The notes beneath the pieces were generated by a model. It ran no database searches. It was given only the letters and a program-made list of their open reading frames with translations, and was not told the DNA's origin. Positions 50,428 through 61,202 of a stretch of 64,000 nt of DNA are shown piece after piece. Position 1 is the stretch's first letter; every line of letters starts with the position of its first letter. This DNA comes from Secundilactobacillus mixtipabuli (GTDB taxonomy: Bacteria > Bacillota > Bacilli > Lactobacillales > Lactobacillaceae). Position numbers and translations under genes: made by a program. The stretch covers positions 1 to 64,000 of the forward strand of contig NZ_BCMF01000011.1 in assembly GCF_002217925.1 (NCBI RefSeq). The letters run 5' to 3'.

Positions 50428-52548
50428 ATGACGGAGTACGCCATATTATGTGAGAAGGCCAGTGCGGCTAAGAACTTTGCGAGTGCTTTGGGCGGTACCA
50501 GCGGGGAGTTTGAAGGACAAACGTACCGAATCGTTCATTCCCATGGCCATTTGATGGAATTCGTTGATCCTAAGGAACAGGTGCCAGCGGATAAAGCGGC
50601 CCAGTACCGTTCTTGGAAACTGGAACACCTGCCCTGGCAAGTTAACGATTTTAGCTGGGAGAAACGGCCGATCATGGCCAAGAATCCGCGAACGGGCCGG
50701 AAAAAATCCACCAAGTCGGATTTAGCCGAGATCAAAAAGTCGGTGGCCGATTGCGATGTGATGGTCATCGCTACCGATGTGGATCCGTCCGGGGAAGGTG
50801 AACTGCTGGCCTGGGAGATCATTAACGCGATTAAATGGGAAAAACCAGTCAAGCGGCTGTACTTTGCGGATGAAGAAGCCCGTTCGATTCAAAGCGGTTT
50901 TCGTGAGATCAAATCGATCACAAGCCAAATGCAGGATGGAGATTACTTAAAGTCCGATGCCCGCAGCAAGTGGGACTTTCTGTCCATGCAGCTGACCCGG
51001 ATCGCCACCACGGTGACAAAGCAGGCGGGTTATCCGGTGAAAGTGGTCCGTGAGGGGCGGTTAAAGTCGCTCATGGTGCGCCATGTTTACGAACAGTTAA
51101 TGGCTATTAAAAATTACAAACGCAAGCCCTTCTATGAAGTGAAGTTTCAAGACAACGCGGAGCACGTTTTCGCCCGTCATTTTAAAGATGAGGACGAAGC
51201 AGCTAAGTGGCGTCATGAAAAACAGGCTGATGCCAAACACGAGCTGGAGCAGTACCACGAAAGTGCCATTACCAACGTTAAGACGGTCCGGCGCCACTCG
51301 GCACCACCGAAGTTATTGGACCTGTCAAACTTGGCGTCAATTTTGGCGCCCAAGGGCTATAGCGCTAAGGAAGTACTGAGTACTTATCAAAAAATGTATG
51401 AAGCCAAAATCGTCAGCTATCCGCGGACGGATGATTCAAAAATCTCCATGGCACAGTTCTATCAACTACTGCCATTAGTGCCTAAGATTGCGGCAGTGGT
51501 CGACGTGGATCAAAAACTGCTGACGCACCGTGAACCACGGTTTACTCACGTCACTAACGGCAGTGTTGACCATGGGGCCAACCGTCCCGGTGAAAAAGTG
51601 CCTAGTTCACTAAGCAGTTTAGCCAAGTACGGTAAAGCTGGGCCGGCCATTTATTCAGTTGTCGCCAAGAACTACCTGGCCATGCTGGGGGAAGATTACC
51701 AATTTGACCACACAACGGCGGAGCTGAAGGATTATCCGGCGTTTAAGACAGCCTTCAACGTGCCAGTAGCTTTGAATTATAAATTAATCTTTGATAGTTC
51801 CCGTCAAATCAGTGATACGGATGAAGCGGGTGAAGCGACTAAGAAGCAGTTAGGGCAAACCGCGTCACCGTTCATTTTTGAAGGTGCCAATAAGAAACCG
51901 GTGAAACCAACCATGAAGTGGCTAATGAACTATTTACAGCACCACAATATTGGCACTGGGGCAACGCGGGTATCGACCTTATCGCAGATCACCGCAGGGA
52001 CGACCGCATTAATGAAAGAACGGCGGGGATTTTTATCCATGACCAATACGGGCACGATTTCCGCGATTCTCACCGAAGGGACGATTATTAGCAGTACCAA
52101 TGCCACTAAGCGGTTAATGGACCTGATGGAACAAGTGGGTGCGTTTAAATTACCCCCGGCGGAACTGCTGACCACCGCGACCCAGACGGTGAACCACGAT
52201 TTACCGATCATGGTTGCGAACGCTGATAAACTGAAAGTTAATTTGGGTGATCCCGAAAAACTGGTCAAGCATTATCCTAAAAAGGCGAAAACGGGTGGTC
52301 AAACTGCCAGTGGTAAAGAAGTGAATTTCAACCAAGTCTGGGGCGGCCATCACTTTTCCGAACAGGAAGTTGCCGACCTGTTGGCTGGAAAAGAAATCCA
52401 CTTTCAAATTAAAACTAAGCGGGGCAAGGAAATGGCCGTTCATGGCAAACTTGCCCAGCAAACCTATCGCGGCCATAAATTCTGGGGCTTTAAACCAGCG
52501 GCTGACGTCTTCCAAAAGCCAACCAAAACCCGGCGAAAAGCCCGTTAA
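50428..52548 (+). CDS. topB: DNA topoisomerase III (type IA)
   Basis: 706 residues; AAGGAG precedes the ATG. N-terminal TOPRIM with ILCEKASAAKNFA and VMVIATDVDPSGEGELLAWE. The active-site tyrosine is in KIVSYPRTDDSKIS near residue 327. The C-terminus includes a topoisomerase-associated repeat (NQVWGGHHFSEQEVADLLAG, and YRGHKFWGFKP) and no cysteine zinc fingers. It decatenates and relaxes negatively supercoiled DNA. Stands alone between pepT and clpB. Confidence 0.92.
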   Translation: MTEYAILCEKASAAKNFASALGGTSGEFEGQTYRIVHSHGHLMEFVDPKEQVPADKAAQYRSWKLEHLPWQVNDFSWEKRPIMAKNPRTGRKKSTKSDLAEIKKSVADCDVMVIATDVDPSGEGELLAWEIINAIKWEKPVKRLYFADEEARSIQSGFREIKSITSQMQDGDYLKSDARSKWDFLSMQLTRIATTVTKQAGYPVKVVREGRLKSLMVRHVYEQLMAIKNYKRKPFYEVKFQDNAEHVFARHFKDEDEAAKWRHEKQADAKHELEQYHESAITNVKTVRRHSAPPKLLDLSNLASILAPKGYSAKEVLSTYQKMYEAKIVSYPRTDDSKISMAQFYQLLPLVPKIAAVVDVDQKLLTHREPRFTHVTNGSVDHGANRPGEKVPSSLSSLAKYGKAGPAIYSVVAKNYLAMLGEDYQFDHTTAELKDYPAFKTAFNVPVALNYKLIFDSSRQISDTDEAGEATKKQLGQTASPFIFEGANKKPVKPTMKWLMNYLQHHNIGTGATRVSTLSQITAGTTALMKERRGFLSMTNTGTISAILTEGTIISSTNATKRLMDLMEQVGAFKLPPAELLTTATQTVNHDLPIMVANADKLKVNLGDPEKLVKHYPKKAKTGGQTASGKEVNFNQVWGGHHFSEQEVADLLAGKEIHFQIKTKRGKEMAVHGKLAQQTYRGHKFWGFKPAADVFQKPTKTRRKAR

Positions 52549-52555
52549 AATACTT

Positions 52556-52572
52556 TGGTCAAAAAAGGTCAA
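52556..52572 (+). promoter_or_regulatory. CtsR operator of clpB
   Basis: GGTCAAAAAAGGTCAAA is the tandem heptad of CtsR sites with the usual 3-base spacing. It lies upstream of a possible -10, TAGAAT at 52601-52606. A further AGTCAAA occurs at 52614. Heat-shock de-repression of clpB is expected. Confidence 0.85.
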
Positions 52573-52662
52573 AACATTTTTATTTTCGGTGAAACGTATG
52601 CTAGAATGGACGAAAGTCAAAGGCAAAATTCAGCCAAATAAGTAAAGGATGATGATCGTTTA

Positions 52663-55278
52663 ATGAACCCAGACATTTTAACGCAGTCAGTGACCGATGC
52701 GATTGCGGAAGCCCAGCAGATTGCCGTTAATCGCAAGCAGCAATCCATCGGTGTCTCCCACCTCTTTAAATTTTTGATTCAGCCAGGTCAGCTGGACCGA
52801 CAGATTTTTAGTGAGCTTGGCCTGAATATGGATCAGCTCAACGCTGAACTGGATCACGAAATTGATCAAATCAGTGAGGTTGAAGGTCAAAACGTGACGT
52901 ATGGTCAAAATCTGTCACCAGATCTATACCGCTTGCTGCAAAAAGCCGATGAGGTCCGTAAAGACTTGGACGATGAGTATATTGCCAGTGACACCTTGAT
53001 TATTGCCGTCGTGCAAATGAGCGGCAGTCGCTTCGGGGATTATCTAAATGAACAGGGTTTGACCCTTCAGCAGGTCAAAAATAAAGTCACTGAAATTCGT
53101 GGAGGTGAAAAAATCACGTCTAAAAATCAAGAAGAGGGTTTTCAAGCGCTCGAAAAATACGGGACGGACTTGGTTAAAGCCATGCGTAGCGGTAAGCGGG
53201 ATCCCATTATTGGCCGGGATGAAGAAATTTTGACCGTAACGCGGATCCTTTCCCGGAAAACCAAGAATAACCCGGTTTTGATCGGTGAACCCGGCGTTGG
53301 GAAAACGGCGATCGTTGAAGGCTTAGCACAACGAATCGCCCGCGGCGACGTGCCAGAAAACCTGAAAAACAAAACCATTTTCTCACTGGATATGGGATCG
53401 CTGATTGCCGGTGCTAAGTACCGGGGTGAATTTGAGGAACGGTTAAAAGCCGTCTTAAACGAGGTTAAGAAGTCCAATGGTGACATCATCATGTTTATTG
53501 ATGAAATTCATAACATCGTGGGTGCTGGCAAGAGCGAAGGCAGTATGGATGCCGGTAATCTCCTAAAGCCCATGCTGGCGCGTGGTGAACTGCATTTGAT
53601 CGGGGCCACGACGACGGATGAATACCGGCAGTACATGGAAAAGGATCGGGCCCTTGAACGCCGGTTCCAGCGGGTCGCTGTAGCAGAGCCTTCCGTTGAA
53701 GACACCATTACTATTTTACGGGGTCTGCGGGAACGCTACGAAATCCATCATGGCGTGCGAATCCACGATAACGCCTTGGTAGCAGCGGCTAAATTATCCG
53801 ACCGATACATTACCGACCGCTATTTGCCAGATAAAGCGCTGGACCTGGTGGATGAGGCGTCAGCTTCGATTCGGGTGGCCATGAATTCAGCACCAACGGA
53901 ACTGGACCGGGCACGGCGGCAGCAGATGCGCCTGCAGGTGGAAGAAGCGGCTTTAAAGCAGGAGACCGACGAGGCGTCACAGGCCCGTTTGAAAGAAGTT
54001 CAAAAGACGTTAGCCGACGTGAAAGAAACCGTCAGCAACTTGAATGCGCGCTGGGAAGACGAAAAACAGTCGCTAGATGCCCTAAGCAAGAAGAAAACGG
54101 AGCTGGATCAAGCTAACCGTGAGTTAAACGATGCTGAAGCCCAATATGATTTGGATAAAGCGGCGGTTCTGCAACACGGCACCATTCCGCAACTGAAAAA
54201 AGAATTAGCAGCGATGGAAAATAAGGATCATTCTGGTGACTGGCTGGTGGAAGAATCCGTCACTGAAAAAGAAATCGCCGCAGTGGTCGCTAAAATGACG
54301 GGAATCCCCGTTAATCGCTTGGTGGCCACTGAACGGGAAAAACTGCTGCATTTAGCGGATAACCTGCATCACCGCGTGATTGGTCAAGATGAAGCCGTTC
54401 AAGCGGTGTCAGACGCCGTATTACGTTCACGGGCAGGCTTACAGGATCCAAGTAAACCACTGGGTTCATTTCTGTTCTTAGGGCCTACTGGGGTGGGTAA
54501 AACGGAACTTGCGAAGGCCTTAGCTGAAAACCTGTTTGATTCCGAGGACGAAATGGTTCGCATCGATATGTCTGAGTACATGGAGAAGGAATCCGTTTCC
54601 CGGTTAGTCGGGGCAGCGCCAGGCTACATCGGCTATGAAGAAGGCGGCCAGCTGACCGAGGCTGTTCGACGACACCCGTATGCCATCGTCTTATTTGATG
54701 AAATTGAAAAGGCTCACCCAGACGTCTTCAACATCTTACTGCAGGTGTTGGATGATGGCCGTTTGACTGATAGCCAAGGTCGAACGGTAAACTTCAAGAA
54801 CACGTTACTGATTATGACTTCTAATCTGGGATCAGATCTTTTGTTGGAAGGGACGGATGATCAAGGCCAGATTGCTGACGATGCCAAGAAACAGGTTGCT
54901 AGTTTACTGCAACGGTCATTCAAACCGGAATTCTTAAACCGGATCGATGATACGATCATGTTTAAACCATTGACCATGGCGGATGTTGAACAGATCGTGG
55001 GCAAGCTGATTCAGCGGCTTTCTAACCGGTTGGCTGAACAGCAGATTGCATTGACGATCACGCCTGCGGCCACGAACTGGCTAGCCAAGCGCGGTTATTT
55101 GCCGGCTTATGGTGCGCGGCCATTGCAACGGACCATTACCAGCCTAGTCGAGACCCCATTAGCTAAGCTGATCATTGGTGGTCAAGTCACTGCTCAAGAT
55201 ACGGTTGAACTCGGATTAAATTCTGAGGGGAATGGTTTAACCTTTAATACCCGGCCGAACCAAGATCAGCAAAAATAA
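52663..55278 (+). CDS. clpB: ATP-dependent chaperone ClpB
   Basis: 871 residues. N-terminal Clp repeat domain, first AAA domain with [16 protein letters not shown] and [14 protein letters not shown], a coiled-coil middle domain (about 405-520) that marks ClpB rather than ClpA/ClpC, second AAA domain with [16 protein letters not shown] and [13 protein letters not shown], and the small C-terminal D2 domain. No ClpP-binding loop is seen. A hexameric disaggregase working with DnaK. Regulated by CtsR. Confidence 0.96.
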   Translation: MNPDILTQSVTDAIAEAQQIAVNRKQQSIGVSHLFKFLIQPGQLDRQIFSELGLNMDQLNAELDHEIDQISEVEGQNVTYGQNLSPDLYRLLQKADEVRKDLDDEYIASDTLIIAVVQMSGSRFGDYLNEQGLTLQQVKNKVTEIRGGEKITSKNQEEGFQALEKYGTDLVKAMRSGKRDPIIGRDEEILTVTRILSRKTKNNPVLIGEPGVGKTAIVEGLAQRIARGDVPENLKNKTIFSLDMGSLIAGAKYRGEFEERLKAVLNEVKKSNGDIIMFIDEIHNIVGAGKSEGSMDAGNLLKPMLARGELHLIGATTTDEYRQYMEKDRALERRFQRVAVAEPSVEDTITILRGLRERYEIHHGVRIHDNALVAAAKLSDRYITDRYLPDKALDLVDEASASIRVAMNSAPTELDRARRQQMRLQVEEAALKQETDEASQARLKEVQKTLADVKETVSNLNARWEDEKQSLDALSKKKTELDQANRELNDAEAQYDLDKAAVLQHGTIPQLKKELAAMENKDHSGDWLVEESVTEKEIAAVVAKMTGIPVNRLVATEREKLLHLADNLHHRVIGQDEAVQAVSDAVLRSRAGLQDPSKPLGSFLFLGPTGVGKTELAKALAENLFDSEDEMVRIDMSEYMEKESVSRLVGAAPGYIGYEEGGQLTEAVRRHPYAIVLFDEIEKAHPDVFNILLQVLDDGRLTDSQGRTVNFKNTLLIMTSNLGSDLLLEGTDDQGQIADDAKKQVASLLQRSFKPEFLNRIDDTIMFKPLTMADVEQIVGKLIQRLSNRLAEQQIALTITPAATNWLAKRGYLPAYGARPLQRTITSLVETPLAKLIIGGQVTAQDTVELGLNSEGNGLTFNTRPNQDQQK

Positions 55279-55327
55279 CGACAAAAAAACGGCAGCTCCC
55301 AATCAGGAACCGCCGTTTTTTTGTCGT
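55279..55327. terminator. bidirectional terminator between clpB and the DUF2929 gene
   Basis: ACAAAAAAACGGC with GCCGTTTTTTTGT; T-runs on both strands. It serves clpB and the convergent small gene. Confidence 0.85.
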
Positions 55328-55329
55328 TA

Positions 55330-55527
55330 TTATTTGTTCGCTTTTGTATCTGAGTTTGAAACTAATTTGACACCATTGGTGAAAATCAAGGCAGCGATGA
55401 CTGCTACGACACCGATCTGTGCGGGTACGTAAGTCATGACTTCCAATTGACCGCCAATGTAACCAATGACTTCACCAAAAATGATTGCCCAAAAAATAAC
55501 AACCAGGTTTGCTTCTAAAGTTTTCAT
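55330..55527 (-). CDS. DUF2929 (YjzD-like) small membrane protein
   Basis: 65 residues from the ATG at 55527, preceded by GAGGTGT. Two membrane helices (ANLVVIFWAIIFGEVIGYIG and VPAQIGVVAVIAALIFTNGV) with a short outer loop. The FWAIIFGEVIGYIGG pattern matches the DUF2929 family of Firmicutes. Function unknown. The position before dnaE on the opposite strand is typical for lactobacilli. Confidence 0.75.
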   Translation of the reverse strand: MKTLEANLVVIFWAIIFGEVIGYIGGQLEVMTYVPAQIGVVAVIAALIFTNGVKLVSNSDTKANK

Positions 55528-55647
55528 TGTAGACACCTCGCAATCAAAGAAATTCTAGCATAATACCAGCCAAAATGAAAGCTTTAAAATGAGACACTCT
55601 GTTATAATGGTAAACGGAAGATTAACGAGAAAGGAAGCCGATTGATC

Positions 55648-58600
55648 ATGGCGTTTGTTCCATTACAAGTCATCAGCAGCTACAGTCTGCTGCAAAGCAC
55701 CAACCAACTGGAAGAGCTGGTTAAGACTGCTGCCCAGCGAGGTTATCAGGCATTGGCGCTTACTGACCGCAACGTCATGTACGGGACGGTCGCTTTTTAT
55801 CAACTGTGTCAAAAATATGACGTGCAGCCCATTATTGGCCTAACGGCTGATTTGGCAGGAATCTTTGCGACTGAACAGGCATTTCCCATGATTCTGCTAG
55901 CAAAGAATCAAGCGGGCTACCAGCATTTAATGGCGATCTCATCCTTTATTCAAACCAGAACCGATCGTGAACCGGTTACTGTGGCACAGGTCAAACAGTG
56001 GCTCTCCGACCTGATGGTGATCTTACCTCATGAAGGTGAGCTGCAGTACTGGTTAGACCAAGGCGAACAAGACAATGTTCACCAACTATTAGCCCGTCTA
56101 TCTCAGGTGGTCGATGAGCATAGTTTATTGATTGGCATCGCGCCGACGCAGTCCGAAACGGTTCGGCAATTACTGACGAAGTTAGCTGCGGATGCACAGG
56201 TGAACGTCGTCGCTTTACCGGATATCCGTTATTTGGATGCTGATGACCGGTTTGCTGTCGGCGTGTTAAACGCCATTAAAGACGGCACGACGATCAGCAA
56301 TTTGGCAGAAGCTCAGAAGAAGACGGGGCAATACTGGTTACGGCCAGCAGCAGAATTTACGAGTTTGTACGATCGTTTGGGCTTAACAGCCGCTGCTCAG
56401 CGGACCGAGGCCGTCGCTAATGCCTGCCAAGTCCAGTTGAAATTTCAGCACCCCCAGTTACCCCGATTTCAGACGCCTGATCAGCAACCGGCCAAGGCTT
56501 ATTTGTTAGCCCAGTGCCAAGTGGGGTTGAAGTGGCGATTAAAGGAAAATCAGATCACGGATGCGGCACCTTATGAAGGACGGCTTACCCATGAGCTGGA
56601 AGTCATTGACCGGATGGGGTTTGACGACTATTTTCTGATTGTTTGGGACGTCATGCAGTTTACTAAGCGGGCGGGGATCACCACTGGACCAGGCCGTGGT
56701 TCCGCAGCCGGTTCGTTAGTGGCCTACGTTTTAGGCATTACGGATGTTGATCCGTTGCAATACAATTTGCTGTTTGAACGTTTCTTAAACGAAGAACGGG
56801 CACAGATGCCAGATATCGACCTAGATATCCCGGATAACCGACGAGAAGAAGTTTTGGAATACGTTCACCAAAAATACGGTCATGAGCGAGTGGGACAAAT
56901 TATTACCTTTGGGACGTTGGCAACCAAACAGGCCATTCGTGATGTTGGCCGAGTGTTCGGTTTACGGCCTTATGATTTGAGCGAATGGAGCAAGACGATC
57001 CCTAGTGTGCTGCATATTTCACTCAAAGAGGCCTACAAGCAATCTCAGCCACTAAGAAACCTGGTCTCAGACTCCACGACAAATCAGTTATTATTCGAGA
57101 CGGCCTCTAAACTGGAGGGCTTACCCCGCCACTATTCAACCCATGCCGCCGGGGTGGTTTTAAGTGACCAGCCATTGACCGATATCGTACCGGTTCAAAA
57201 CGGTTCAGAAACCATGTTGATGACGCAATACACGAAGGACTACGTTGAACAGGTCGGTTTACTGAAAATGGACTTTCTGGGATTGCGCAACTTGAGTTTG
57301 CTGGCAGCAGCCTTAAAGTACGTTCAAGTCCAAACTGGCAAGCCGCTAAAGATCAGCCAGATCGATCTCAATGACCCGGCAACTCTAGCCCTGTTTCAAA
57401 GGGGCGATACCAACGGCGTCTTTCAATTCGAATCTAGCGGGATCAAAAACGTGTTAAGACGGTTACGCCCCGATACCTTTGAACTAGTTGCAGCTGTTAA
57501 CGCCTTATACCGGCCGGGGCCAATGGAAAACATTGACCACTTCATCAAACGGCGCTTCAATCAGGAACCCGTGACGTATCCGGATGCTTCTTTAAAGACC
57601 ATCTTAGCCCCGACTTATGGCATCATCGTTTACCAGGAACAAGTCATGCAAGTGGCTTCGGCAATGGCCGGCTTTACCCTTGGGCAAGCCGATTTACTGC
57701 GGCGGGCCATGAGCAAGAAGAAAAAAGCCACGATGGAAGCCATGCGGAAACGCTTTATTGAAGGAGCGGTAGCTAAGGGTCATGCAGCTAACGTTGCCGA
57801 AGCCACCTTTGATTATATTGACCGGTTTGCTAATTACGGTTTTAACCGGTCTCACGCGGTGGCTTACAGTAAAATGGCCTTTGAATTAGCTTACCTGAAA
57901 GCGCATTATCCAGCAGCCTTTTTCACGGCACTGCTGAATTCCGTTTTGAATAACAGCGCGAAAACTAAACTGTACCTAATGGAGGCCAAACGTCATCAAG
58001 TGACCATTTTGCCCCCTAACATTAACTACAGCGGGGCGTATTTCCGACTGGAGAACAACCAGATTCGCTTTGGCTTAGCCTCAATCAAAGGGATGCGCCG
58101 AGATCTGCTCCAAAGTATCATGACGGAACGGCAGACCAATGGTCATTTTCAGTCACTGCATCAATTTCTTTTGCGGCTTGATCCGAAATGGCTAAAGGAA
58201 GATTTAATTGAGGGGCTGATATATTCCGGGGCCTTTGATACGTTTGGCTATAATCGTGCCGAATTAATTGCCAGCTTGCCGGAATTTTTAAGCAGTGTGG
58301 AATTAAGCGGCAGCAGCATGGATCTGTTTGAAGCACTGGCCCCCAAAATCAGCCATCAGCCCGATTTTTCGTTAACTGAACGGCTGGCAAAAGAAAACGA
58401 ATACCTGGGCGCTTACCTGTCGGGCCATCCCGTGGAACAATACAGCAAACTGGCTTTGCAGCGCGGGGCAGTTGCCATCGGTGATCTCAGTGTGGATCAG
58501 CACGTCACGCTAGTGGTCTATGTGACTCGTGTCAGGACCATCCGGACTAAACGCGGTGATCAAATGGCGTTTTTAACCGCCAGTGATCTTACCGGCGAAA

Positions 58601-59025
58601 CCAGCATTACCGTTTTTCCTAATACCTATCGCCAGATTGCCACTTGGCTGGCAAAAGAGCAGGTGATCTTAGTGACCGGTAAAGTTGAAACGAACCGTGG
58701 CAGTCTACAGGTCGTGGCGGATGCGGTCACGCAAGCAGCGGCGTTAAAACCGTCAAAAATTGAAGGGTCAACGGCTAAAGAGTTGCAGGGTGCCCGCTGG
58801 TTTTTGAGACTGACGGCACAAGCGGATGAACAAGCCACGATGAAACAGCTAACCGCCTTTTTAAACGCACATCACGGGCAGACGCCAGTGATTATTTACC
58901 GGGTAGCGGATGACAGCAAACGCATTTTAAGCCAGCAATTTTGGTTGCCAGCCAATGAGCAATTAGTGCAACCATTAGAGCAAATTTTGGGTCACCATAA
59001 TGTAGTGTTGCAATTAAAACATTAG
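55648..59025 (+). CDS. dnaE: DNA polymerase III subunit alpha, DnaE type
   Basis: 1125 residues from the ATG at 55648, nine bases after AAGGAAG. N-terminal PHP domain (LALTDRNVMYGTVAFY), palm with the catalytic acidic motif PDIDLDIPDNRRE, fingers with GFNRSHAVAYSKMAFELAYL, tandem HhH, and a C-terminal OB fold (about 955-1030). Several PHP histidines are replaced, as usual in lactobacilli, so proofreading by PHP is unlikely. It extends primers on the lagging strand before handing over to PolC. Confidence 0.95.
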   Translation: MAFVPLQVISSYSLLQSTNQLEELVKTAAQRGYQALALTDRNVMYGTVAFYQLCQKYDVQPIIGLTADLAGIFATEQAFPMILLAKNQAGYQHLMAISSFIQTRTDREPVTVAQVKQWLSDLMVILPHEGELQYWLDQGEQDNVHQLLARLSQVVDEHSLLIGIAPTQSETVRQLLTKLAADAQVNVVALPDIRYLDADDRFAVGVLNAIKDGTTISNLAEAQKKTGQYWLRPAAEFTSLYDRLGLTAAAQRTEAVANACQVQLKFQHPQLPRFQTPDQQPAKAYLLAQCQVGLKWRLKENQITDAAPYEGRLTHELEVIDRMGFDDYFLIVWDVMQFTKRAGITTGPGRGSAAGSLVAYVLGITDVDPLQYNLLFERFLNEERAQMPDIDLDIPDNRREEVLEYVHQKYGHERVGQIITFGTLATKQAIRDVGRVFGLRPYDLSEWSKTIPSVLHISLKEAYKQSQPLRNLVSDSTTNQLLFETASKLEGLPRHYSTHAAGVVLSDQPLTDIVPVQNGSETMLMTQYTKDYVEQVGLLKMDFLGLRNLSLLAAALKYVQVQTGKPLKISQIDLNDPATLALFQRGDTNGVFQFESSGIKNVLRRLRPDTFELVAAVNALYRPGPMENIDHFIKRRFNQEPVTYPDASLKTILAPTYGIIVYQEQVMQVASAMAGFTLGQADLLRRAMSKKKKATMEAMRKRFIEGAVAKGHAANVAEATFDYIDRFANYGFNRSHAVAYSKMAFELAYLKAHYPAAFFTALLNSVLNNSAKTKLYLMEAKRHQVTILPPNINYSGAYFRLENNQIRFGLASIKGMRRDLLQSIMTERQTNGHFQSLHQFLLRLDPKWLKEDLIEGLIYSGAFDTFGYNRAELIASLPEFLSSVELSGSSMDLFEALAPKISHQPDFSLTERLAKENEYLGAYLSGHPVEQYSKLALQRGAVAIGDLSVDQHVTLVVYVTRVRTIRTKRGDQMAFLTASDLTGETSITVFPNTYRQIATWLAKEQVILVTGKVETNRGSLQVVADAVTQAAALKPSKIEGSTAKELQGARWFLRLTAQADEQATMKQLTAFLNAHHGQTPVIIYRVADDSKRILSQQFWLPANEQLVQPLEQILGHHNVVLQLKH

Positions 59026-59231
59026 AGTTTGGGGTAAAAATTTAGGCCAAAAAGGGCATGAAAACGCTTTTATGACGGAAATGTATAGTTTTTCGAAAAA
59101 CACAGCAGACAATAAATTTGAAAAGTGCTAAAATAACAAACGGATTCCAAATTGGACTGTTTTAATTGTGATAGCAATCACATGATTGCTTAAATTGAAA
59201 TCGTCCTAAACTCAAAGGAGAGATTTTTCTT

Positions 59232-60989
59232 ATGAAGAAAACCAAGATCGTAAGTACACTTGGTCCAGCTAGTACCGATGTCGACACAATCGTAAAGCTT
59301 ATTGAGGCCGGCGCTAACATTTTCCGGTTTAACTTTTCTCATGGTGACCATGAAGAACATTTAGGCCGTTTGAATAACGTCCACGAAGCTGAAAAGATTA
59401 CTGGCAAGACTGTTGGTATCATGCTTGATACTAAGGGTGCTGAAATTCGGACTACTGTTCAAAAAGACGGTAAGATCCAGTACCACACTGGTGATAAGCT
59501 CCGGATTTCTATGGATGATTCCTTAGAAGGTGTTAAGGACAAGATCGCGGTCACCTATCCTGGTTTATTCGACGACGTTAGTGTTGGCGGTCACGTCTTA
59601 TTCGACGATGGTCTGCTTGACATGGTTGTTGATGAAAAAGACGATGCAAACAAAGAATTAGTTGGTACCATGCAAAACGATGGTGTCCTTGGTTCACGTA
59701 AAGGTGTTAACGCACCTGGCGTTTCAATCAACTTACCTGGTATCACTGAAAAAGATGCTTCTGATATTCGTTTTGGTTTGGATCACGAAATCAACTTTAT
59801 CGCTGCATCATTTGTTCGTAAGCCACAAGACGTTATGGACATTCGTGAATTATTGGAAGAAAAGCACATGGAACACGTTCAAATCTTCCCTAAGATCGAA
59901 TCACAAGAAGGTATCGACAACTTTGACGATATCATCAAAGTTTCTGATGGTTTGATGGTTGCTCGTGGTGACATGGGTGTTGAAATTCCAACTGAAAACG
60001 TACCATTGGTACAAAAGCACTTGATCCGTAAGTGCAACGTTTTGGGCAAGCCAGTTATCACTGCTACTCAAATGTTGGATTCAATGCAAGAAAACCCACG
60101 TCCTACTCGTGCCGAAGCATCTGACGTTGCTAACGCCGTCTTTGATGGTACTGATGCAACCATGCTTTCTGGTGAAAGTGCTAACGGTGAATACCCAGTA
60201 GAAGCCGTTTCAACTATGAACCGGATCGACATCAAGGCTGAAAATGCTTTGAAGGACTTTGGTACTGACCACATGGACTTAGCTAACGCTGACGTTACTG
60301 AATCAATTGGTGCTTCAGTTGCCCGTGTTGCTAAGAGCCTGGGTGTTAAGACCATCGTTGCTGCTACTGAATCAGGCTACACTGCTCGTATGATCAGCAA
60401 GTACCGTCCAGATGCTAACATCTTGGCCGTTACCTTCGATGACCGTACCCGTCGTGGTTTGATGGTTAACTGGGGTGTTTACCCAATCGTTGCTGAAAAG
60501 CCAGCTAACACCGATGCTATGTTTGATTTAGCAGCTGCTAAAGCTGTTGAAACCGGCTTAGCTAAGGAAGGCGACTTGATCTTGATCACTGCCGGTGTTC
60601 CCGTTGGCGAACGCGGTACAACTAACCTGATGAAGGTTCAATTGATCGGTTCAAAGTTAGTACGCGGCCAAGGTGTCGGTGATGACACTGTTATTGGTAA
60701 AGCCGTATTAGCAAACAACGCTGAAGAAGCTAACAGCAAGACTACTGAAGGCAGTGTTTTGGTTACTAAGAACACTGACAAAGACTACTTGCCAGCTATC
60801 GAAAAGGCTAGCGCCGTTATCGTTGAAAACGGTGGTTTAACTTCACACGCAGCCGTAGTTGGTATCTCAATGGGGATTCCAGTTATCGTTGGCGCTGAAG
60901 GTGCCTCAGAAAAGATCTCTGATGGTGAATTGATTACTGTTGACTCACGTCGCGGTGTTGTTTACCACGGTGCTTCAAACGCACTTTAA
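59232..60989 (+). CDS. pyk: pyruvate kinase
   Basis: 585 residues with AAAGGAG upstream. KIVSTLGPAS at the start, FNFSHGDHEEH, IFPKIESQEGIDNFDDI with the catalytic Lys-Glu, MVARGDMGVEIP, and TATQMLDSM. The C-terminal extra domain (about 480-585, GGLTSHAAVVG) is the phosphohistidine-like PEP-utiliser domain common in Bacilli, here with Thr-Ser-His kept. It transfers phosphate from PEP to ADP in the last step of glycolysis. It follows dnaE after about 200 bases; pfkA, usually between them in homofermentative species, is absent. Strong codon bias suggests high expression. Confidence 0.97.
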   Translation: MKKTKIVSTLGPASTDVDTIVKLIEAGANIFRFNFSHGDHEEHLGRLNNVHEAEKITGKTVGIMLDTKGAEIRTTVQKDGKIQYHTGDKLRISMDDSLEGVKDKIAVTYPGLFDDVSVGGHVLFDDGLLDMVVDEKDDANKELVGTMQNDGVLGSRKGVNAPGVSINLPGITEKDASDIRFGLDHEINFIAASFVRKPQDVMDIRELLEEKHMEHVQIFPKIESQEGIDNFDDIIKVSDGLMVARGDMGVEIPTENVPLVQKHLIRKCNVLGKPVITATQMLDSMQENPRPTRAEASDVANAVFDGTDATMLSGESANGEYPVEAVSTMNRIDIKAENALKDFGTDHMDLANADVTESIGASVARVAKSLGVKTIVAATESGYTARMISKYRPDANILAVTFDDRTRRGLMVNWGVYPIVAEKPANTDAMFDLAAAKAVETGLAKEGDLILITAGVPVGERGTTNLMKVQLIGSKLVRGQGVGDDTVIGKAVLANNAEEANSKTTEGSVLVTKNTDKDYLPAIEKASAVIVENGGLTSHAAVVGISMGIPVIVGAEGASEKISDGELITVDSRRGVVYHGASNAL

Positions 60990-61012
60990 TCAACTGAATT
61001 AAGCTGATATTG

Positions 61013-61045
61013 AAAAAGTCTAGCCCGCGGGCTGGACTTTTTTTA
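61013..61045 (+). terminator. terminator of pyk
   Basis: AAAAAGTCTAGCCC with GGGCTGGACTTTTTTT. Confidence 0.85.
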
Positions 61046-61202
61046 TTGGCTGAAGCGCGTTTCTCACCTTTTCGAGCGTGCATTGGTCTACACAGCGAAA
61101 CAGTTAAAGCCGACCAATTCAGAATAAACTACCACCGCCGGTCAATATGTGCGATAATGTCAAAAGATGTGTAATATAAGTGAACGAACGGGGATACTAA
61201 AA

